This document shows positions 32,828 through 43,700 of a stretch of 51,132 nt of DNA, in pieces (position 1 is the stretch's first letter; the number at the start of each line of letters is the position of its first letter). A program made the position numbers and the translations under genes. The DNA lies in NCBI RefSeq assembly GCF_021191695.1, contig NZ_JAIWPT010000023.1, positions 1-51,132 on the forward strand. Reading direction: 5' to 3'. Source of the DNA: Proluteimonas luteida (GTDB taxonomy: Bacteria; Pseudomonadota; Gammaproteobacteria; Xanthomonadales; Xanthomonadaceae). The notes beneath the pieces are model-generated. The model saw only the letters and a program-made list of their open reading frames with translations, made no database searches and was not told the origin of the DNA.

Positions 32828-32982
32828 ACTGTAATTTTCATTGGCTACCATGTTAATCTGTTGTTAACCGCGAACGGCGTGCGCGCCGTCCGGCAGGGGC
32901 CCCACCACCGCTTTCCAGTTCCCGCTTCAGCCGCGTGCCTGCCAGCCCGCGCGCCCATACCCACGTACCGAGGCTACTCACC

Positions 32983-35900
32983 ATGACCCACTCGCATCGC
33001 GCTCGACTTTCCAAGCTGTCGCTCGGCCTGATCGTCGCACTGGCCGCAGCTCCCGCTTTCGCACAAAGCACCTCCGCCGGCGTCGGCGGCCAGGTCCTGG
33101 GTGCCGGAGGCCAGCCGGTTGCCGGCGCCGATGTCACCATCGTCCACACCGAGTCGGGCACGGTCAGCCGCGCCACCACCGATGCCAGCGGCCGCTACAA
33201 CGCCCGCGGCCTGCGCGTGGGTGGCCCGTACACCATCACCGTGACCAAGGCGGGCGAGGGTACGCGTACCGAGGACAACGTCTACCTGAACCTCAACCAG
33301 GTCAACACCGTCAACGCCGCGCTGACCGGCGACATGACCACGCTCGAGCGCGTGGTCGCCACGGCCGTCGGCGGCGGCTCGGAAGTGTTCAGCGCCAACA
33401 AGATGGGCGCGGGCAGCAACATCACCAGCGAACAGCTGGAAGCGATGCCGTCGATCACCCGGACGCTGCAGGACTACGCGCGCCTCGATCCGCGCGTGGC
33501 GCATACCGACAAGGCCCGCAACGAGATCTCGATCGGCGGCCAGAACCCGCGCTACAACGCGATCCGCGTCGACGGCATCAACAGCGGCGACACCTTCGGT
33601 CTCGAGACCAACGGCCTGTCGGCGCCGCGCCAGCCGTTCTCGATGGACACCATCGACGAGATCGCGGTCGACATCGCCAGCTACGACGTCACCATCTCCG
33701 GCGGCGTGGGCGGCGTCATCAATGCGGTGACCAAGTCGGGCACCAACAACTTCAGCGGTTCGGTCTACGGCCTGTACCGCGACAACGACTGGTCTGGCAA
33801 GAACGACAACAATGTCCGCCCCGTCCTGTTCGACAGCGAGAACACCTGGGGCGTGACCTTCGGCGGCCCGATCGTCAAGGACAAGCTGTTCTTCTTCGCC
33901 AACTACGAGAAGTACACCGGCAAGAACATGTTCATCGGCAACTCCAGCTACGGTCCGATCGGCTCGGGTGCCAGCAACATCGTCAATATCGAGCAGAGCG
34001 ACATCAACCGCATCATCGACATCGCGCGCAACACCTACGGCTTCGATGCCGGCGCGCTGGCGCTGCCGTCCCTGGACACCGAGTCCGAGGAATACGGCCT
34101 CAAGATCGACTGGAACATCACCGACAACCACCGTGCCAGCTTCCGCTACGGCAAGTCGGAACAGAACCAGCCCTACCTGCAGGGCTTCGGCGCCAGTTCG
34201 CTGGCGCTCAACACCTATCACTACGTCAAGAACTACGAGATCGAGACCTACACGCTGCAGCTGTTCAGCGACTGGAACAGCTCGTTCTCGACCGAGGCCA
34301 AGGTCTCCTACCGCGACTACTTCGTGCCGCGCGTTCCGCTGGCCGATCTGCCCGCGATCGGTGTCCGCGTCGGCAACTCGTTCGTCAACCTCGGCACCGA
34401 GGAGAACACGCACGTCAACGAGGTCGGCACCAAGACCAAGAATGCCTTCCTTGCCGGCAACCTGTTCCTCGGCGACCACACGCTCAAGTTCGGCGTCGAC
34501 TACGAAGAGAACGAGATCTACAACATGTACGGCCGTCGTCTGAACGGCGTATACACCTTCGACAGCATCGACGACTTCGAGGCCGGGACTGCTAGCCGTT
34601 ACCAGCTGTTCTACCCGCGTGACGGCGTCCGCAACAACATCGCGGCGGACTGGACGCTGAAGAACCTGGGCCTGTTCGTGCAGGATACCTGGGCGATCAA
34701 CTACAACCTGACCCTGTCGCTGGGGCTGCGCTACGACGAGCCCAGCGTGCCGACCGCGCCGTTCCACAACCCGCGCGCGCAGGCCGCGTTCGGCTACAAC
34801 AACAGCGCCACCATCGACGGCAACGGCCTGTTCCAGCCGCGCGTGGGCTTCAACTACACCTTCGACAGCGACCTGCCGACCCAGTTGCGCGGTGGTTTCG
34901 GCCTGTTCCAGGGCGCCGCGGCCAATGTCTGGCTGTCCAACCCGTTCTCGAACTACGGCCGTGACGCCTACGTCGACTACCTGTTCACGGCTGCCGATGG
35001 TGGTTTCATCGGTTTCGACCCGAACCCGGCCAACCAGTGCGCGCTGGTCAACCAGCAGCCCACCGCGTCCTGCCCGCCGACGGCTTCTGCCACTGGTGCC
35101 GAGGCCATCGATTTCATCGACCCGGATCTGGGGCAGCCGTCGATCTGGAAGGCCAACCTGGCGTTCGAGACCGAACTGCCGTGGTGGGGCGTCGTGGCAT
35201 CGGCCGAAGGTATCTGGACCCGCGTCAAGGAAGCGATCTTCTATCAGGAACTGAACATGGGCGGCTCGACCTACACCGGTCAGGATGGTCGTCTGATGTA
35301 CTGGAACGCGGCCGGTCTCAACCCGGGGAGCTGGAGCCAGGCCGGCGTCGGTACGGGTGTCGATGCCCGCACCAATCGTGACCGTGACTTCACCAACGCG
35401 ATCCTCGCCCGTTCCACCGACGAGGGCGAGAGCCAGCAGTACACCTTCTCGCTCAGCAAGCCGTTCAACGGCGGCGACTGGTTCTGGCAGGTGGCCTACA
35501 CCTACACCAACGCCACGGAAGTCAATCCGCTGACCAGCTCCACGTCGGGTTCGCAGCTGGGCAACGTAGCCGTGTTCCAGGCCAACGAGGAAGTGGCAGC
35601 ACGCTCCAACTACGAGATCCGCGACCGCTTCTCTGCCGCGCTGACCTGGAAGCACGCGTTCTTCGGCGACAACAACACCTCGGTGTCGATGTTCTACGAA
35701 GGCCGCTCGGGCAAGCCCTTCAGCTACACCTTCGACAACGACGCCAACGGCGACGGCCGCCTCAACGACCTGCTGTACATCCCGTCGGGTCCTGGCGACG
35801 TCCTGTTCGGTTCGCCCGCAGAGGAAGCCGCGTTCTGGGCCTATGTCGACGGCAACGAATACCTGCGCTCGCACAAGGGTCAGGTCGCCGGTCGCAATGC

Positions 35901-36207
35901 GGATCGCAACAAGTGGGTGAACCAGTTCGATATCCGGATCTCGCAGGAATTCCCGGGCTTCTTCAACGGCAACAAGGCCGAGGTGTGGCTCGACATCCTC
36001 AATGTCGGCAACCTGATCGACAAGAAGTGGGGCCGTGTCGAGGAGATCGGCTTCCCGTCGATGAAGGGCATCGTCGAGTACGGCGGTATCGATTCGGCGA
36101 CCGGCAAGTACGTCTACCGCTTCAACACTCCGGACGAGGCAACGATCTACGACGACAAGGGCATCTCGCGCTGGGCGTTGCAGGTGGGCTTCCGCTACAA
36201 GTTCTGA
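32983..36207 (+). CDS. Oar-like TonB-dependent receptor with carboxypeptidase-regulatory N-terminus
   Basis: A 1074-residue outer-membrane protein. The signal peptide covers about 1-27 (LSLGLIVALAAAPAFAQ). A CarboxypepD_reg-type beta-sandwich follows (about 30-110; GQVLGAGGQPVAGADVTIVH, SGRYNARGLRVGGPYTI). Next come the plug (ITRTLQDYARLDPRV, RVDGINSGDTFG, GGVGGVINAVTKSGTN), a 22-strand-type barrel, and the terminal Phe (LQVGFRYKF). This matches the Oar family, abundant in Xanthomonadaceae and implicated in uptake of peptides or large molecules and in adhesion or secretion. A strong terminator follows at 36233. It appears monocistronic. The substrate is unknown. Confidence 0.93.
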   Translation: MTHSHRARLSKLSLGLIVALAAAPAFAQSTSAGVGGQVLGAGGQPVAGADVTIVHTESGTVSRATTDASGRYNARGLRVGGPYTITVTKAGEGTRTEDNVYLNLNQVNTVNAALTGDMTTLERVVATAVGGGSEVFSANKMGAGSNITSEQLEAMPSITRTLQDYARLDPRVAHTDKARNEISIGGQNPRYNAIRVDGINSGDTFGLETNGLSAPRQPFSMDTIDEIAVDIASYDVTISGGVGGVINAVTKSGTNNFSGSVYGLYRDNDWSGKNDNNVRPVLFDSENTWGVTFGGPIVKDKLFFFANYEKYTGKNMFIGNSSYGPIGSGASNIVNIEQSDINRIIDIARNTYGFDAGALALPSLDTESEEYGLKIDWNITDNHRASFRYGKSEQNQPYLQGFGASSLALNTYHYVKNYEIETYTLQLFSDWNSSFSTEAKVSYRDYFVPRVPLADLPAIGVRVGNSFVNLGTEENTHVNEVGTKTKNAFLAGNLFLGDHTLKFGVDYEENEIYNMYGRRLNGVYTFDSIDDFEAGTASRYQLFYPRDGVRNNIAADWTLKNLGLFVQDTWAINYNLTLSLGLRYDEPSVPTAPFHNPRAQAAFGYNNSATIDGNGLFQPRVGFNYTFDSDLPTQLRGGFGLFQGAAANVWLSNPFSNYGRDAYVDYLFTAADGGFIGFDPNPANQCALVNQQPTASCPPTASATGAEAIDFIDPDLGQPSIWKANLAFETELPWWGVVASAEGIWTRVKEAIFYQELNMGGSTYTGQDGRLMYWNAAGLNPGSWSQAGVGTGVDARTNRDRDFTNAILARSTDEGESQQYTFSLSKPFNGGDWFWQVAYTYTNATEVNPLTSSTSGSQLGNVAVFQANEEVAARSNYEIRDRFSAALTWKHAFFGDNNTSVSMFYEGRSGKPFSYTFDNDANGDGRLNDLLYIPSGPGDVLFGSPAEEAAFWAYVDGNEYLRSHKGQVAGRNADRNKWVNQFDIRISQEFPGFFNGNKAEVWLDILNVGNLIDKKWGRVEEIGFPSMKGIVEYGGIDSATGKYVYRFNTPDEATIYDDKGISRWALQVGFRYKF

Positions 36208-36232
36208 TCCAGTACATCGGATGCAATGGAAG

Positions 36233-36259
36233 AACGGCCGGGGCAACCCGGCCGTTTTT
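36233..36259 (+). terminator. Rho-independent terminator after the TonB receptor
   Basis: A 10-base stem AACGGCCGGG/CCCGGCCGTT with a GCAA loop (36233-36256), followed by TTT. It lies 26 bases after the receptor stop codon and is the clearest plus-strand terminator in the window. Confidence 0.9.
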
Positions 36260-36538
36260 CCGTTCACCGGTGACCGGGGAAAAGGGCTGCCCAGATCTTG
36301 CGTGGGGCGGTCCCTCGCGGCCGGCTTTGCGCTGCGTTGCGGATTCCGAGGTGTCCGCGGGCCGTCCGCTCCCGGAGTGGGCCGCCTTCTTGTCTTGGTT
36401 GCGGCCCGCCAACTCCGTGGCCACGCTTCTGACCAGCACTGACGCGATGTCAGGAATCGCGCCGGAAGACCCCGGCGTGTTTCCGTTTGCGCCGGCGTCG
36501 CGCTACAGTTCGGCACCAAAAAAAGACAAGAAGAGACG

Positions 36539-37927
36539 ATGAGCGACAACAGCAAGGCGGCGACGGCGCTGCCCACGGTCAATGCCTACATCTACCCGTG
36601 CGGCGGGCTCGACATCCTCTCCCGCGACGAGGTCGCGCGGCTCAAGGACGCCTCCAGCGGCGGCATGCACGACCTACTGCGGCGCTGTGCGCTGGCGGTG
36701 CTGACCAGCGGCAGCGCATCCGACGACCCGCGCGCGGCGCAGGAACTGTATCCGGACTTCGACATCGAAGTGCTGCAGCAGGACCGCGGCGTGCGCATCG
36801 AGCTGCGCAACGCGCCGGGCATGGCGTTCGTCGACGGCCAGATCATCCGCGGCATCGCCGAGCTGCTGTTCGCGGTGGTGCGCGATCTCGCCTACACCGC
36901 GATCGAACTGGGACCCGAGTACGCCACCGATCTCGAATCCAGCGCCGGCATCACCAATGCGGTGTTCGGCCTGCTGCGCAACGCGCGCCTGCTGCAGCCG
37001 GGCGACCCCAACATGGTGGTGTGCTGGGGCGGCCACTCGATCGGCCGCGGTGAGTACGACTACACCAAGCTGGTCGGCTACGAGCTCGGCCTGCGCGGCC
37101 TCGACATCTGCACCGGCTGCGGCCCGGGCGCGATGAAGGGGCCGATGAAAGGCGCCAACGTCGCCCACGCCAAGCAGCGGCACGGCCACTCGCGCTACGT
37201 CGGCATCACCGAGCCGGGTATCATCGCCGCCGAGTCGCCGAACCCGATCGTCAACCACCTGGTGATCATGCCGGACATCGAGAAGCGCCTCGAATCGTTC
37301 GTGCGCCTCGGGCACGGCATCATCGTGTTCCCCGGTGGCGTCGGCACTGCCGAGGAGATCCTCTACCTGCTCGGCCTGCTGCTGCAGGAGGAGAACCGCG
37401 GCATTCCGTTCCCCTTCATCCTGACCGGTCCCACCGCGTCGGCGCCGTATTTCGAGCAGATCGACCAGTTCATCCGCCTGACCCTGGGCGACGAGGCCGC
37501 CTCGCGCTACGAGATCATCATCGCCGACCCCGAAACCGTGGCCCGGCGCATGGCCGCCGGCATCCGCAAGGTCAAGGAATACCGCGTCGCGCAGAAGGAC
37601 GCGTTCTACTTCAACTGGTCGCTGACGATCCCGCTGGATCTGCAGCAGCCGTTCGTCCCGACGCACGAGGCGATGGCCGCGCTCGACCTGCACCAGGGCC
37701 GCCGGCCGCACGAGCTCGCCGCCGACCTGCGCCGTGCGTTTTCCGGCATCGTCGCCGGCAACGTCAAGGAAGACGGCATGCGTCGCGTCGAGGCCTTCGG
37801 CCCGTTCCAGATCCGCGGCGACCACGAGATCATGCGCTCCCTCGACGCACTGCTGCGCGCGTTCGTCGAGCAGCGCCGCATGAAGATCGCCGGGGAGTAC
37901 CGGCCGTGTTACGAGGTGATTGCCTGA
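36539..37927 (+). CDS. ppnN: PpnN, pyrimidine/purine-5'-nucleotide nucleosidase (LOG family)
   Basis: A 462-residue enzyme that splits nucleoside 5'-monophosphates into base and ribose 5-phosphate; the E. coli homologue (YgdH) is activated by (p)ppGpp. An N-terminal PpnN domain (to about 140) precedes the Rossmann-like LOG core with CTGCGPGAMKGPMKGA and the motif PGGVGTAEEILYLLGLLLQE; a C-terminal domain extends to FVEQRRMKIAGEYRPCYEVIA. A -10-like TACAGT lies about 30 bases before the ATG. The 280 bases upstream of that hold the receptor terminator and nothing else I can recognise with confidence. Confidence 0.94.
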   Translation: MSDNSKAATALPTVNAYIYPCGGLDILSRDEVARLKDASSGGMHDLLRRCALAVLTSGSASDDPRAAQELYPDFDIEVLQQDRGVRIELRNAPGMAFVDGQIIRGIAELLFAVVRDLAYTAIELGPEYATDLESSAGITNAVFGLLRNARLLQPGDPNMVVCWGGHSIGRGEYDYTKLVGYELGLRGLDICTGCGPGAMKGPMKGANVAHAKQRHGHSRYVGITEPGIIAAESPNPIVNHLVIMPDIEKRLESFVRLGHGIIVFPGGVGTAEEILYLLGLLLQEENRGIPFPFILTGPTASAPYFEQIDQFIRLTLGDEAASRYEIIIADPETVARRMAAGIRKVKEYRVAQKDAFYFNWSLTIPLDLQQPFVPTHEAMAALDLHQGRRPHELAADLRRAFSGIVAGNVKEDGMRRVEAFGPFQIRGDHEIMRSLDALLRAFVEQRRMKIAGEYRPCYEVIA

Positions 37928-38116
37928 TTCCTGGGTAGGTGGCGACTGCACTGACCCAACTGTGCGGCGTGTATCCGCAAGGTGTCGGCGCCTGATCGAA
38001 ACGGGCAAGACACTGTCGCTGATGCTTCCGAAACGACCGCTCGTCCGCTTCGGGCGCGCAGAGGTTGCGACCTCCGATATGCTCGCAGTACTGCCGCGGG
38101 GAGCGCGGATGGGGGT

Positions 38117-38626
38117 ATGCAGGTGAAATCCCGTGGGTTTTCGTTGATCGAATTGGTGATCGTCATCGCAGTTGCGGCCGTTCTGCTCGCGATCGCGCTA
38201 CCCAGCTTCCAGTCGGTGTTCCGGAGCAATCGTGTGGCAACCGCCACCAATGAGATGATCGCGACCCTGTCGCTGGCTCGTGGCGAAGCGATCCGCAATG
38301 CCAGAGGCGCCATCGTGTGCCCGTCCGCAGATGGGGCAATCTGTGGTGACGACTGGACGGCTGGATGGATCATCTGGGCCGACCATGATGGCAATGGCGT
38401 GCCGGACGACGATGAGGTGATCCGCTTCGTGCAGGGGAAGAGCCGTACCGTCGTGGAAGGGCCGGAGGCCGGCGTGCAGTTTGACCCGCGAGGGCGGATC
38501 GTTGGCGCGGCAACTTCTGTTGCCGTCCAGCCGGACGAATGTGGCGGGCAGGCGCTTCGGCGGATAATCACGATCGGCGTGACCGGGCAGGTTTCGCGGG
38601 CGTCTGCCATGGAGGTATGTGAATGA
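38117..38626 (+). CDS. fimT: GspH/FimT-type minor pseudopilin
   Basis: A 169-residue type IV pilus minor pilin. The short leader MQVKSRG is followed by the prepilin peptidase site G|FSLIELVIVI with Glu at +5, and a hydrophobic helix. The C-terminal GspH-like domain has SLARGEAIRNARGAIVCPSADG, and disulfide-type cysteines lie in the second half. It is the first gene of the run fimT-pilV-pilW-pilX-pilY1-pilE and overlaps pilV by 4 bases. Minor pilins form the tip complex that primes pilus assembly. The 189 bases upstream after ppnN should contain the operon promoter. Confidence 0.9.
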   Translation: MQVKSRGFSLIELVIVIAVAAVLLAIALPSFQSVFRSNRVATATNEMIATLSLARGEAIRNARGAIVCPSADGAICGDDWTAGWIIWADHDGNGVPDDDEVIRFVQGKSRTVVEGPEAGVQFDPRGRIVGAATSVAVQPDECGGQALRRIITIGVTGQVSRASAMEVCE

Positions 38627-39084
38627 GTCGCGCCATCGCCCAGGTTGCACCAAGGCAGTCCGGCTTTTCCCTGATCGAGGTCATGGTGGCAGTACTCGTG
38701 CTCGGCGTTGGCCTTCTCGGATTCGCGTTCCTGCAGACTGCGAACGTACGCTTCACGCAAAGCGCCGCCTATCGGACCCAAGCCACGAACTTCGCTTACG
38801 AGCTGCTGGACCAGATGCGGGCCAATAGGGTAAGTGCGCCCGAGTACGTCGGTGACTATCCTGCGGCGGATGCCGATTGCGAGCCATATGCGTTAGGCGA
38901 TCATGTCTCGACGGATGATTTCCGTGGGGCGTGGAGTTGCCGGCTTTCCAAGGCCCTTGGCGAGAACGCGACTGCAAGAGTTTCGCGTGACGGAAATACC
39001 TACACCGTACATGTCGTCTGGAATGACGAACGATGGCAGGAAGGTGGGTTCGAGCCGGATCTGTCGGTAGGGTCGGAACTATGA
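38623..39084 (+). CDS. pilV: PilV, type IV pilus minor pilin
   Basis: A 153-residue prepilin. The leader ends at QSG|FSLIEVMVAVLVLGVGLLGFAFLQ, the exact PilV-style N-terminus, and the variable C-terminal part contains two cysteines typical of a disulfide-bonded loop (DADCEPY, AWSCRLS). It overlaps both neighbours by four bases (fimT upstream, pilW downstream) and is cotranscribed with them. PilV joins PilW and PilX in the pilus tip complex. Confidence 0.92.
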   Translation: MSRAIAQVAPRQSGFSLIEVMVAVLVLGVGLLGFAFLQTANVRFTQSAAYRTQATNFAYELLDQMRANRVSAPEYVGDYPAADADCEPYALGDHVSTDDFRGAWSCRLSKALGENATARVSRDGNTYTVHVVWNDERWQEGGFEPDLSVGSEL

Positions 39085-40265
39085 ACACTCATCGCCATCC
39101 GCGTGTCCGCGGCTTTTCGCTGATCGAACTCATGATCGCGATGCTGATCGGTTTGCTGCTGCTGATCGGAGTCGTGCAGCTGTTCTCCGCGTCGCGGGCA
39201 GCCTATCAACTGTCCGAAGGTATGTCGCGCGTGCAGGAGAATGGTCGCTTCGCCATTGATTTCCTGCAGCGCGATACACGCATGGCTGGGCATTTCGGCT
39301 GTGTCAACGATCAGTCGCATTCGCTCGCGGATCCTGCCGGAATCACCACTACTTTCGCTTCATCTCCGGCGGCGGCTGTGGATCCCTTGCGATTCGATAT
39401 CTCGATCCAGGGGTATGAGGCCGAAGATACTGCGCCAGGGGAGGCTTTGACGTTGCCTGCGATTGGTGCCGCTGCCCCTGCAAGCGGCTGGGCTGGATTG
39501 AGCGCTGGCAGCCCGGTCGCTGCTGCGACTGCAAATCGCGTCCCGGGCAGCGATATTCTGGTTCTGCGATACCTGGCGCCAGAAGGCGTACCGGTGACGT
39601 CGATCGGAGGCGCAGGGGAGAGGCCTTCATTTGCCTTTGATGGTTCGCGCTGGAACGTCCTGCGCAGCGGTGTCGACAATCCAGGGCTTTTTGGCGTTGC
39701 CGATTGTCTGGGGGCGACCGTGTTTCAGGCCAGCACTACCGGACCGGGCAACATCTCGACGGCGGGCGCGGCGCCACTGAACGCGGTGGACTTCACAGCG
39801 GTTTTTACACCGGGCCAAGCGGTGCTCTATCGCGCTGAAAGTCTTGTTTACTTTGTCGGTTTCAATGGCCGCGGCGGTACTTCGCTCTATCGGGTCCGCT
39901 ACGGCGTCACTCCGGGTGCTGCTGGCGCCTATGGCGCTGCAGAGGAAATGGTCGAAGGCATCGAGAACATGCAGCTCCTGTATGGATTTGACCGGGAAAT
40001 GGATTCGAGTAAGCCTCCGACCGGTTATATCGACAGGCAGATGGTCGCATTGAGTGGCGCTGATGATACTGCGGACAACTGGAGGCGATTGGGCTTGGTA
40101 CAGATCGGGCTGCTTGGCGTCAGTGATCGTGCCACCGCTTCGCAACCAGAAGTTGGCCGTGAGCATGTTTCGCTGGGCGTCACGATCACGCAGCCCGATG
40201 ATGGGCGTCTTCGCGCTGTCTACCAGACCACAGTCGCGGTCCGGAACCGCCTGTATGGAAACTGA
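39081..40265 (+). CDS. pilW: PilW, type IV pilus minor pilin
   Basis: A 394-residue large minor pilin. The start at 39081 (MNTHRHPRVRG|FSLIELMIAMLIG) overlaps the pilV stop. The helix is followed by the PilW hallmark SEGMSRVQENGRFAIDFLQRDTRMAGHFGC and a large, probably beta-rich C-terminal part. In Pseudomonas, PilW and PilX link the tip adhesin PilY1 to the pilus. Codon use from here through pilE is visibly less G+C-rich than the housekeeping genes on either side. Confidence 0.92.
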   Translation: MNTHRHPRVRGFSLIELMIAMLIGLLLLIGVVQLFSASRAAYQLSEGMSRVQENGRFAIDFLQRDTRMAGHFGCVNDQSHSLADPAGITTTFASSPAAAVDPLRFDISIQGYEAEDTAPGEALTLPAIGAAAPASGWAGLSAGSPVAAATANRVPGSDILVLRYLAPEGVPVTSIGGAGERPSFAFDGSRWNVLRSGVDNPGLFGVADCLGATVFQASTTGPGNISTAGAAPLNAVDFTAVFTPGQAVLYRAESLVYFVGFNGRGGTSLYRVRYGVTPGAAGAYGAAEEMVEGIENMQLLYGFDREMDSSKPPTGYIDRQMVALSGADDTADNWRRLGLVQIGLLGVSDRATASQPEVGREHVSLGVTITQPDDGRLRAVYQTTVAVRNRLYGN

Positions 40266-40269
40266 TGAA

Positions 40270-40761
40270 ATGAACATGCGTCCGCTCTGTCGCAATCCTT
40301 CTTTTCGTCGCGAGAAGGGCGCTGCGTTGTACGTGGCGCTGATCATGCTCATCCTGTTGGCGTTGATCGGAATTGTCGGCATGCAGGTCGCGACTCTGCA
40401 GGAACGCATGGCGTCCAACTATCGCGCGGTGAATATCGCATTCCAGAACGCGGAATCCAGTGCTCGCGATGTCGAAGAGAGCATTCGCAGCACCTTGTCG
40501 GCAAGCGGGACATTCGCCGCGGATCGGGAGGACTGCGTCACCAGCTTCGATCCCTTGACGTGGGCGGATGATTTGACATCCAACGCTTCCGGGACAACGT
40601 ACACGCGCCGTGTGGACAGATGTTTTACCTCGAGCAGCCTACGTATCGGCGAGAGGTTGAACGAAGAAACCGGCAACATCTACGAAGTCAGTGCGCTCGG
40701 ATCCGACGGGGATTCCGACAATGCCGCGACTGCAGTCATCAACACCATCTTCATCCCGTAA
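40270..40761 (+). CDS. pilX: PilX, type IV pilus minor pilin
   Basis: A 163-residue protein whose N-terminus, KGAALYVALIMLILLALIGI, matches PilX, which lacks the usual Glu-5 prepilin consensus in many species, and is followed by QVATLQERMASNYRAVNIAFQNAESSARD. The ATG at 40270 has a GGAAAC ribosome site; 40255 (overlapping pilW) and 40276 are alternatives. It lies between pilW and pilY1. Cysteines at DCVTS and RCFTS may form a disulfide. Confidence 0.9.
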   Translation: MNMRPLCRNPSFRREKGAALYVALIMLILLALIGIVGMQVATLQERMASNYRAVNIAFQNAESSARDVEESIRSTLSASGTFAADREDCVTSFDPLTWADDLTSNASGTTYTRRVDRCFTSSSLRIGERLNEETGNIYEVSALGSDGDSDNAATAVINTIFIP

Positions 40762-40778
40762 GGGACAGAAGGAACGTC

Positions 40779-43700
40779 ATGAATATTCCACTCTGGTTGC
40801 GCTTCACCCTCATTGCGGCCGCCGGCACGGGCCTGTTCCTGGGGCGGGGTGCGGTGCTTGATGCGGCACCCGGCGACTACGTGATTTCCCAGACGCCGTT
40901 GTACCTGGGGGACCAGGTGCCGCCGTTGATGATGATGGTGATGTCGCGGGATGAGCGCCTCTTCACCAAAGCTTATTCGGACTACAGCGATTTGGATGGC
41001 GACGGCCGTCTGGATACGACATATCAGGACACGTTCGCTTACTCGGGATATTTCGATTCCAAGCTTTGCTATTCGTACTCTAATTCGCAGTTCAAGGCTG
41101 TAGCTGTTGCAGTTGGAGCGAACGGGCACAGCTGCAATGGACAGCAGTGGAGCGGGAACTTCCTCAATTGGGTGACGATGAGTCGCCTGGATATCCTGCG
41201 TTATGTGCTCTACGGCGGGAAGCGCATCGTGGACGAGCCTGGAAGGACCGTGCTCGAGCGGGCGCATATCCCGAACGACCTGCATGCGTGGGTGAAAGTC
41301 TACGATGGCGGCGATATCAATGAGTTCACGCCCCTGAGCGGAACGCAGTCTTTCTGTAATTCGTCACACAGCAATAACGCGGACGAGCCACCCGTTTTCC
41401 GGCAGGCTGGTGGCAACTGGTCGGAATGGGCTGCGACAGCGCTCTATCAGTGTCGTACCAATCACAACTCGGATACTCCGGGATCGGCCACTTCCTACAC
41501 TGTCAGGGTGGAAGTCTGCGACGCGGGTGTCGCAGAAAATTTGCGGGAAGATTTCTGCCGACCGTACAGCAATGGTACGACCACACGCTATAAGCCAGCA
41601 GGTTTGTTGCAGTCTTACGGTGAGAACGGCCGCCTGCGTTTCGGCATGGTCAGCGGAAGTTATTCGAATCCCCGCAGTGGCGGCGTGTTGCGCAGCAACA
41701 TCAGTCGTTTTTCCGGGAATGGAACAGGCTGTAGTGCCGGCAACGAGATCAATCTCGCGACCGGCCAGCTGTGCAATCAGAACAGCGGCGACGAAGGCAT
41801 TATCAATACGCTCGACAGGTTCCGGTTGACGCAATGGAATGGTTGGACTTCCGATTCAAAGTGGGGTGATTGCAATGATTGGGGTATCCTCAACCGTCAA
41901 GGGCAGGGCCGCAGCCGGAGTTTGAATAATCCGGGCACTGGAAACGATGATTGCAGCGCATGGGGAAATCCCATCGCCGAGATGTACGCTGAAGCGCTGC
42001 GCTATATTGCTGGTGAATCGAGTGCAACGTCCGGATTCAATGCCGGGTCCGATCTTTCTGGGCTGCCCAAGCCGAATTGGTTGGATCCGTATCGAGATCC
42101 TGCCAGCGGCGGCAACTCCTACTGTGCGACATGCAACATTCTGGTGATGTCATCGGGTCTGCCGTCGTTCGACAGTGACGAGATTCCCAGCATTCCACGG
42201 ATCGGCAGTGTGGATGCGGCAACCAATGCAGTCGGTGTCGCGGAAGGCGTTTCCGGAAGCTACCTCGTTGGACGTGTGGGCGCCACGCCCTTGCATGCAT
42301 CCTTGAATACGCATGAGGATGTCTGCTCTGCTGAAAATGTCTCCGGTCTGGCGGATGTCCGTGGCATCTGTCCGGATATCCCTTCGCTCGAGGGCAGCTA
42401 TCTGGTGTCGGGCATGGCCTATAAGGCAAGGACGACTGATCTTCGCCCGGGTTTGCAGGGCAAGCCCTCAAGCCATCTCAATACGGTGAACACCTATGCC
42501 GTGGCATTGGCCGACAACCTGCCCAAGTTCGACGTTCCGGTGGGAGGGCGAACGATTTCGCTCGCTCCTCTGTGTCAGGCGAATGCTTCGGGTTCGGCAG
42601 CGATCACGGATGCCGGTTGGAGAACCTGTGCACTTGGCTCGGTTGGCGTGGGTGCGAAAGAAGCGGCAGTTTCACCCGGGCATGTGTACGGTCGTGACCT
42701 GGTTTACGACGCCAATGGAAATGCCGTTGCCGGCAGTTTCTCTCTCGTCTGGGAGGATTCGCTGTGGGGCAATGATCATGACAATGACGTCGTTGCCATG
42801 CTGACTTACTGCGTGGGTTCCGCGTGCAACGCAGATACCAATCCACGGAACAACGCTGGTTACAGCGGTAAGGACATCTGCTGGCGCTCCGACTCCTCTG
42901 TCTGCGGTGCGAGCGGCAGTCCAACTGTCGGCGCCAACGAGGTGCTTGTCAGAATCGAGAACCTGTCGGCCTATGCCGGCAATGCGATGTTGACGGGCTT
43001 TGCGGTGACTGGCTCCAATAATGATGGTGTTTACAGGCTCGCGCGTAGGCCAGGCAGTAGCGATAACTCCATCCTGACCAATCAGGCAAATCCACCCGGC
43101 GACTGGGACAAGCCCAAGGTCATGAAGTTCACGGCGGGGTCCAGTGATGCCGGTTCCTTGGAAAGCCCACTTTGGTATGCCGCCAAGTATGGCGGGTTCA
43201 ACGACAGGAATGGCAATGGCATTCCTGATCCGGGTGAATGGGATTCCAGGGAGACCGGTCAGCCGGACAACTATTTCTTTGCGCGTGATCCCTCCAAGCT
43301 GCGGGAGGAGTTGGAACGCATCTTCGAGGAAGCGGCTGGGGCAGGAGGTCCGACCGGTGGTGGTGGTGCGGGAGCCCGCATCAACGCAGGGTCGTTTACT
43401 GTCGAAACCAGCTTCACTCCGCCGACGTCCGAAGACAACTACTGGTCGGGCAACGTGCTAGGAGTACGGGTCGGTGCCGACGGCACGCGCGGTACGGTAC
43501 TGTGGAATGCCGCGACCGCTCTGGGGGCGCGTGACCCTGTGGACCGGAACATCGTGGTGACGATCGCGCCCACACGGCATGAGGCGAGTGGCGAGGTCGA
43601 TGAGCCAGTTGCCGCCGACACGTTCAGCTACCTCGCGCTCGGGAACGATGATGCCGCCCGAGGAGCTGCACTTGGAATTCCTTCACCTGTGCCGGTCTGG

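Noticed and set aside
36296..36400. Possible fourth copy of the 120-base palindromic repeat downstream of the TonB receptor
   Set aside because: It shares a few words (CTTGCG, CGCGGCCG, GCGGATTCCG) but lacks both terminal signatures and the hairpin arms; at best a decayed relative.
32974..36582. 1202-codon minus-strand open frame
   Set aside because: Antisense to the TonB receptor gene, with no recognisable domain; the plus-strand protein is a clear family member with signal peptide, plug and terminal Phe.
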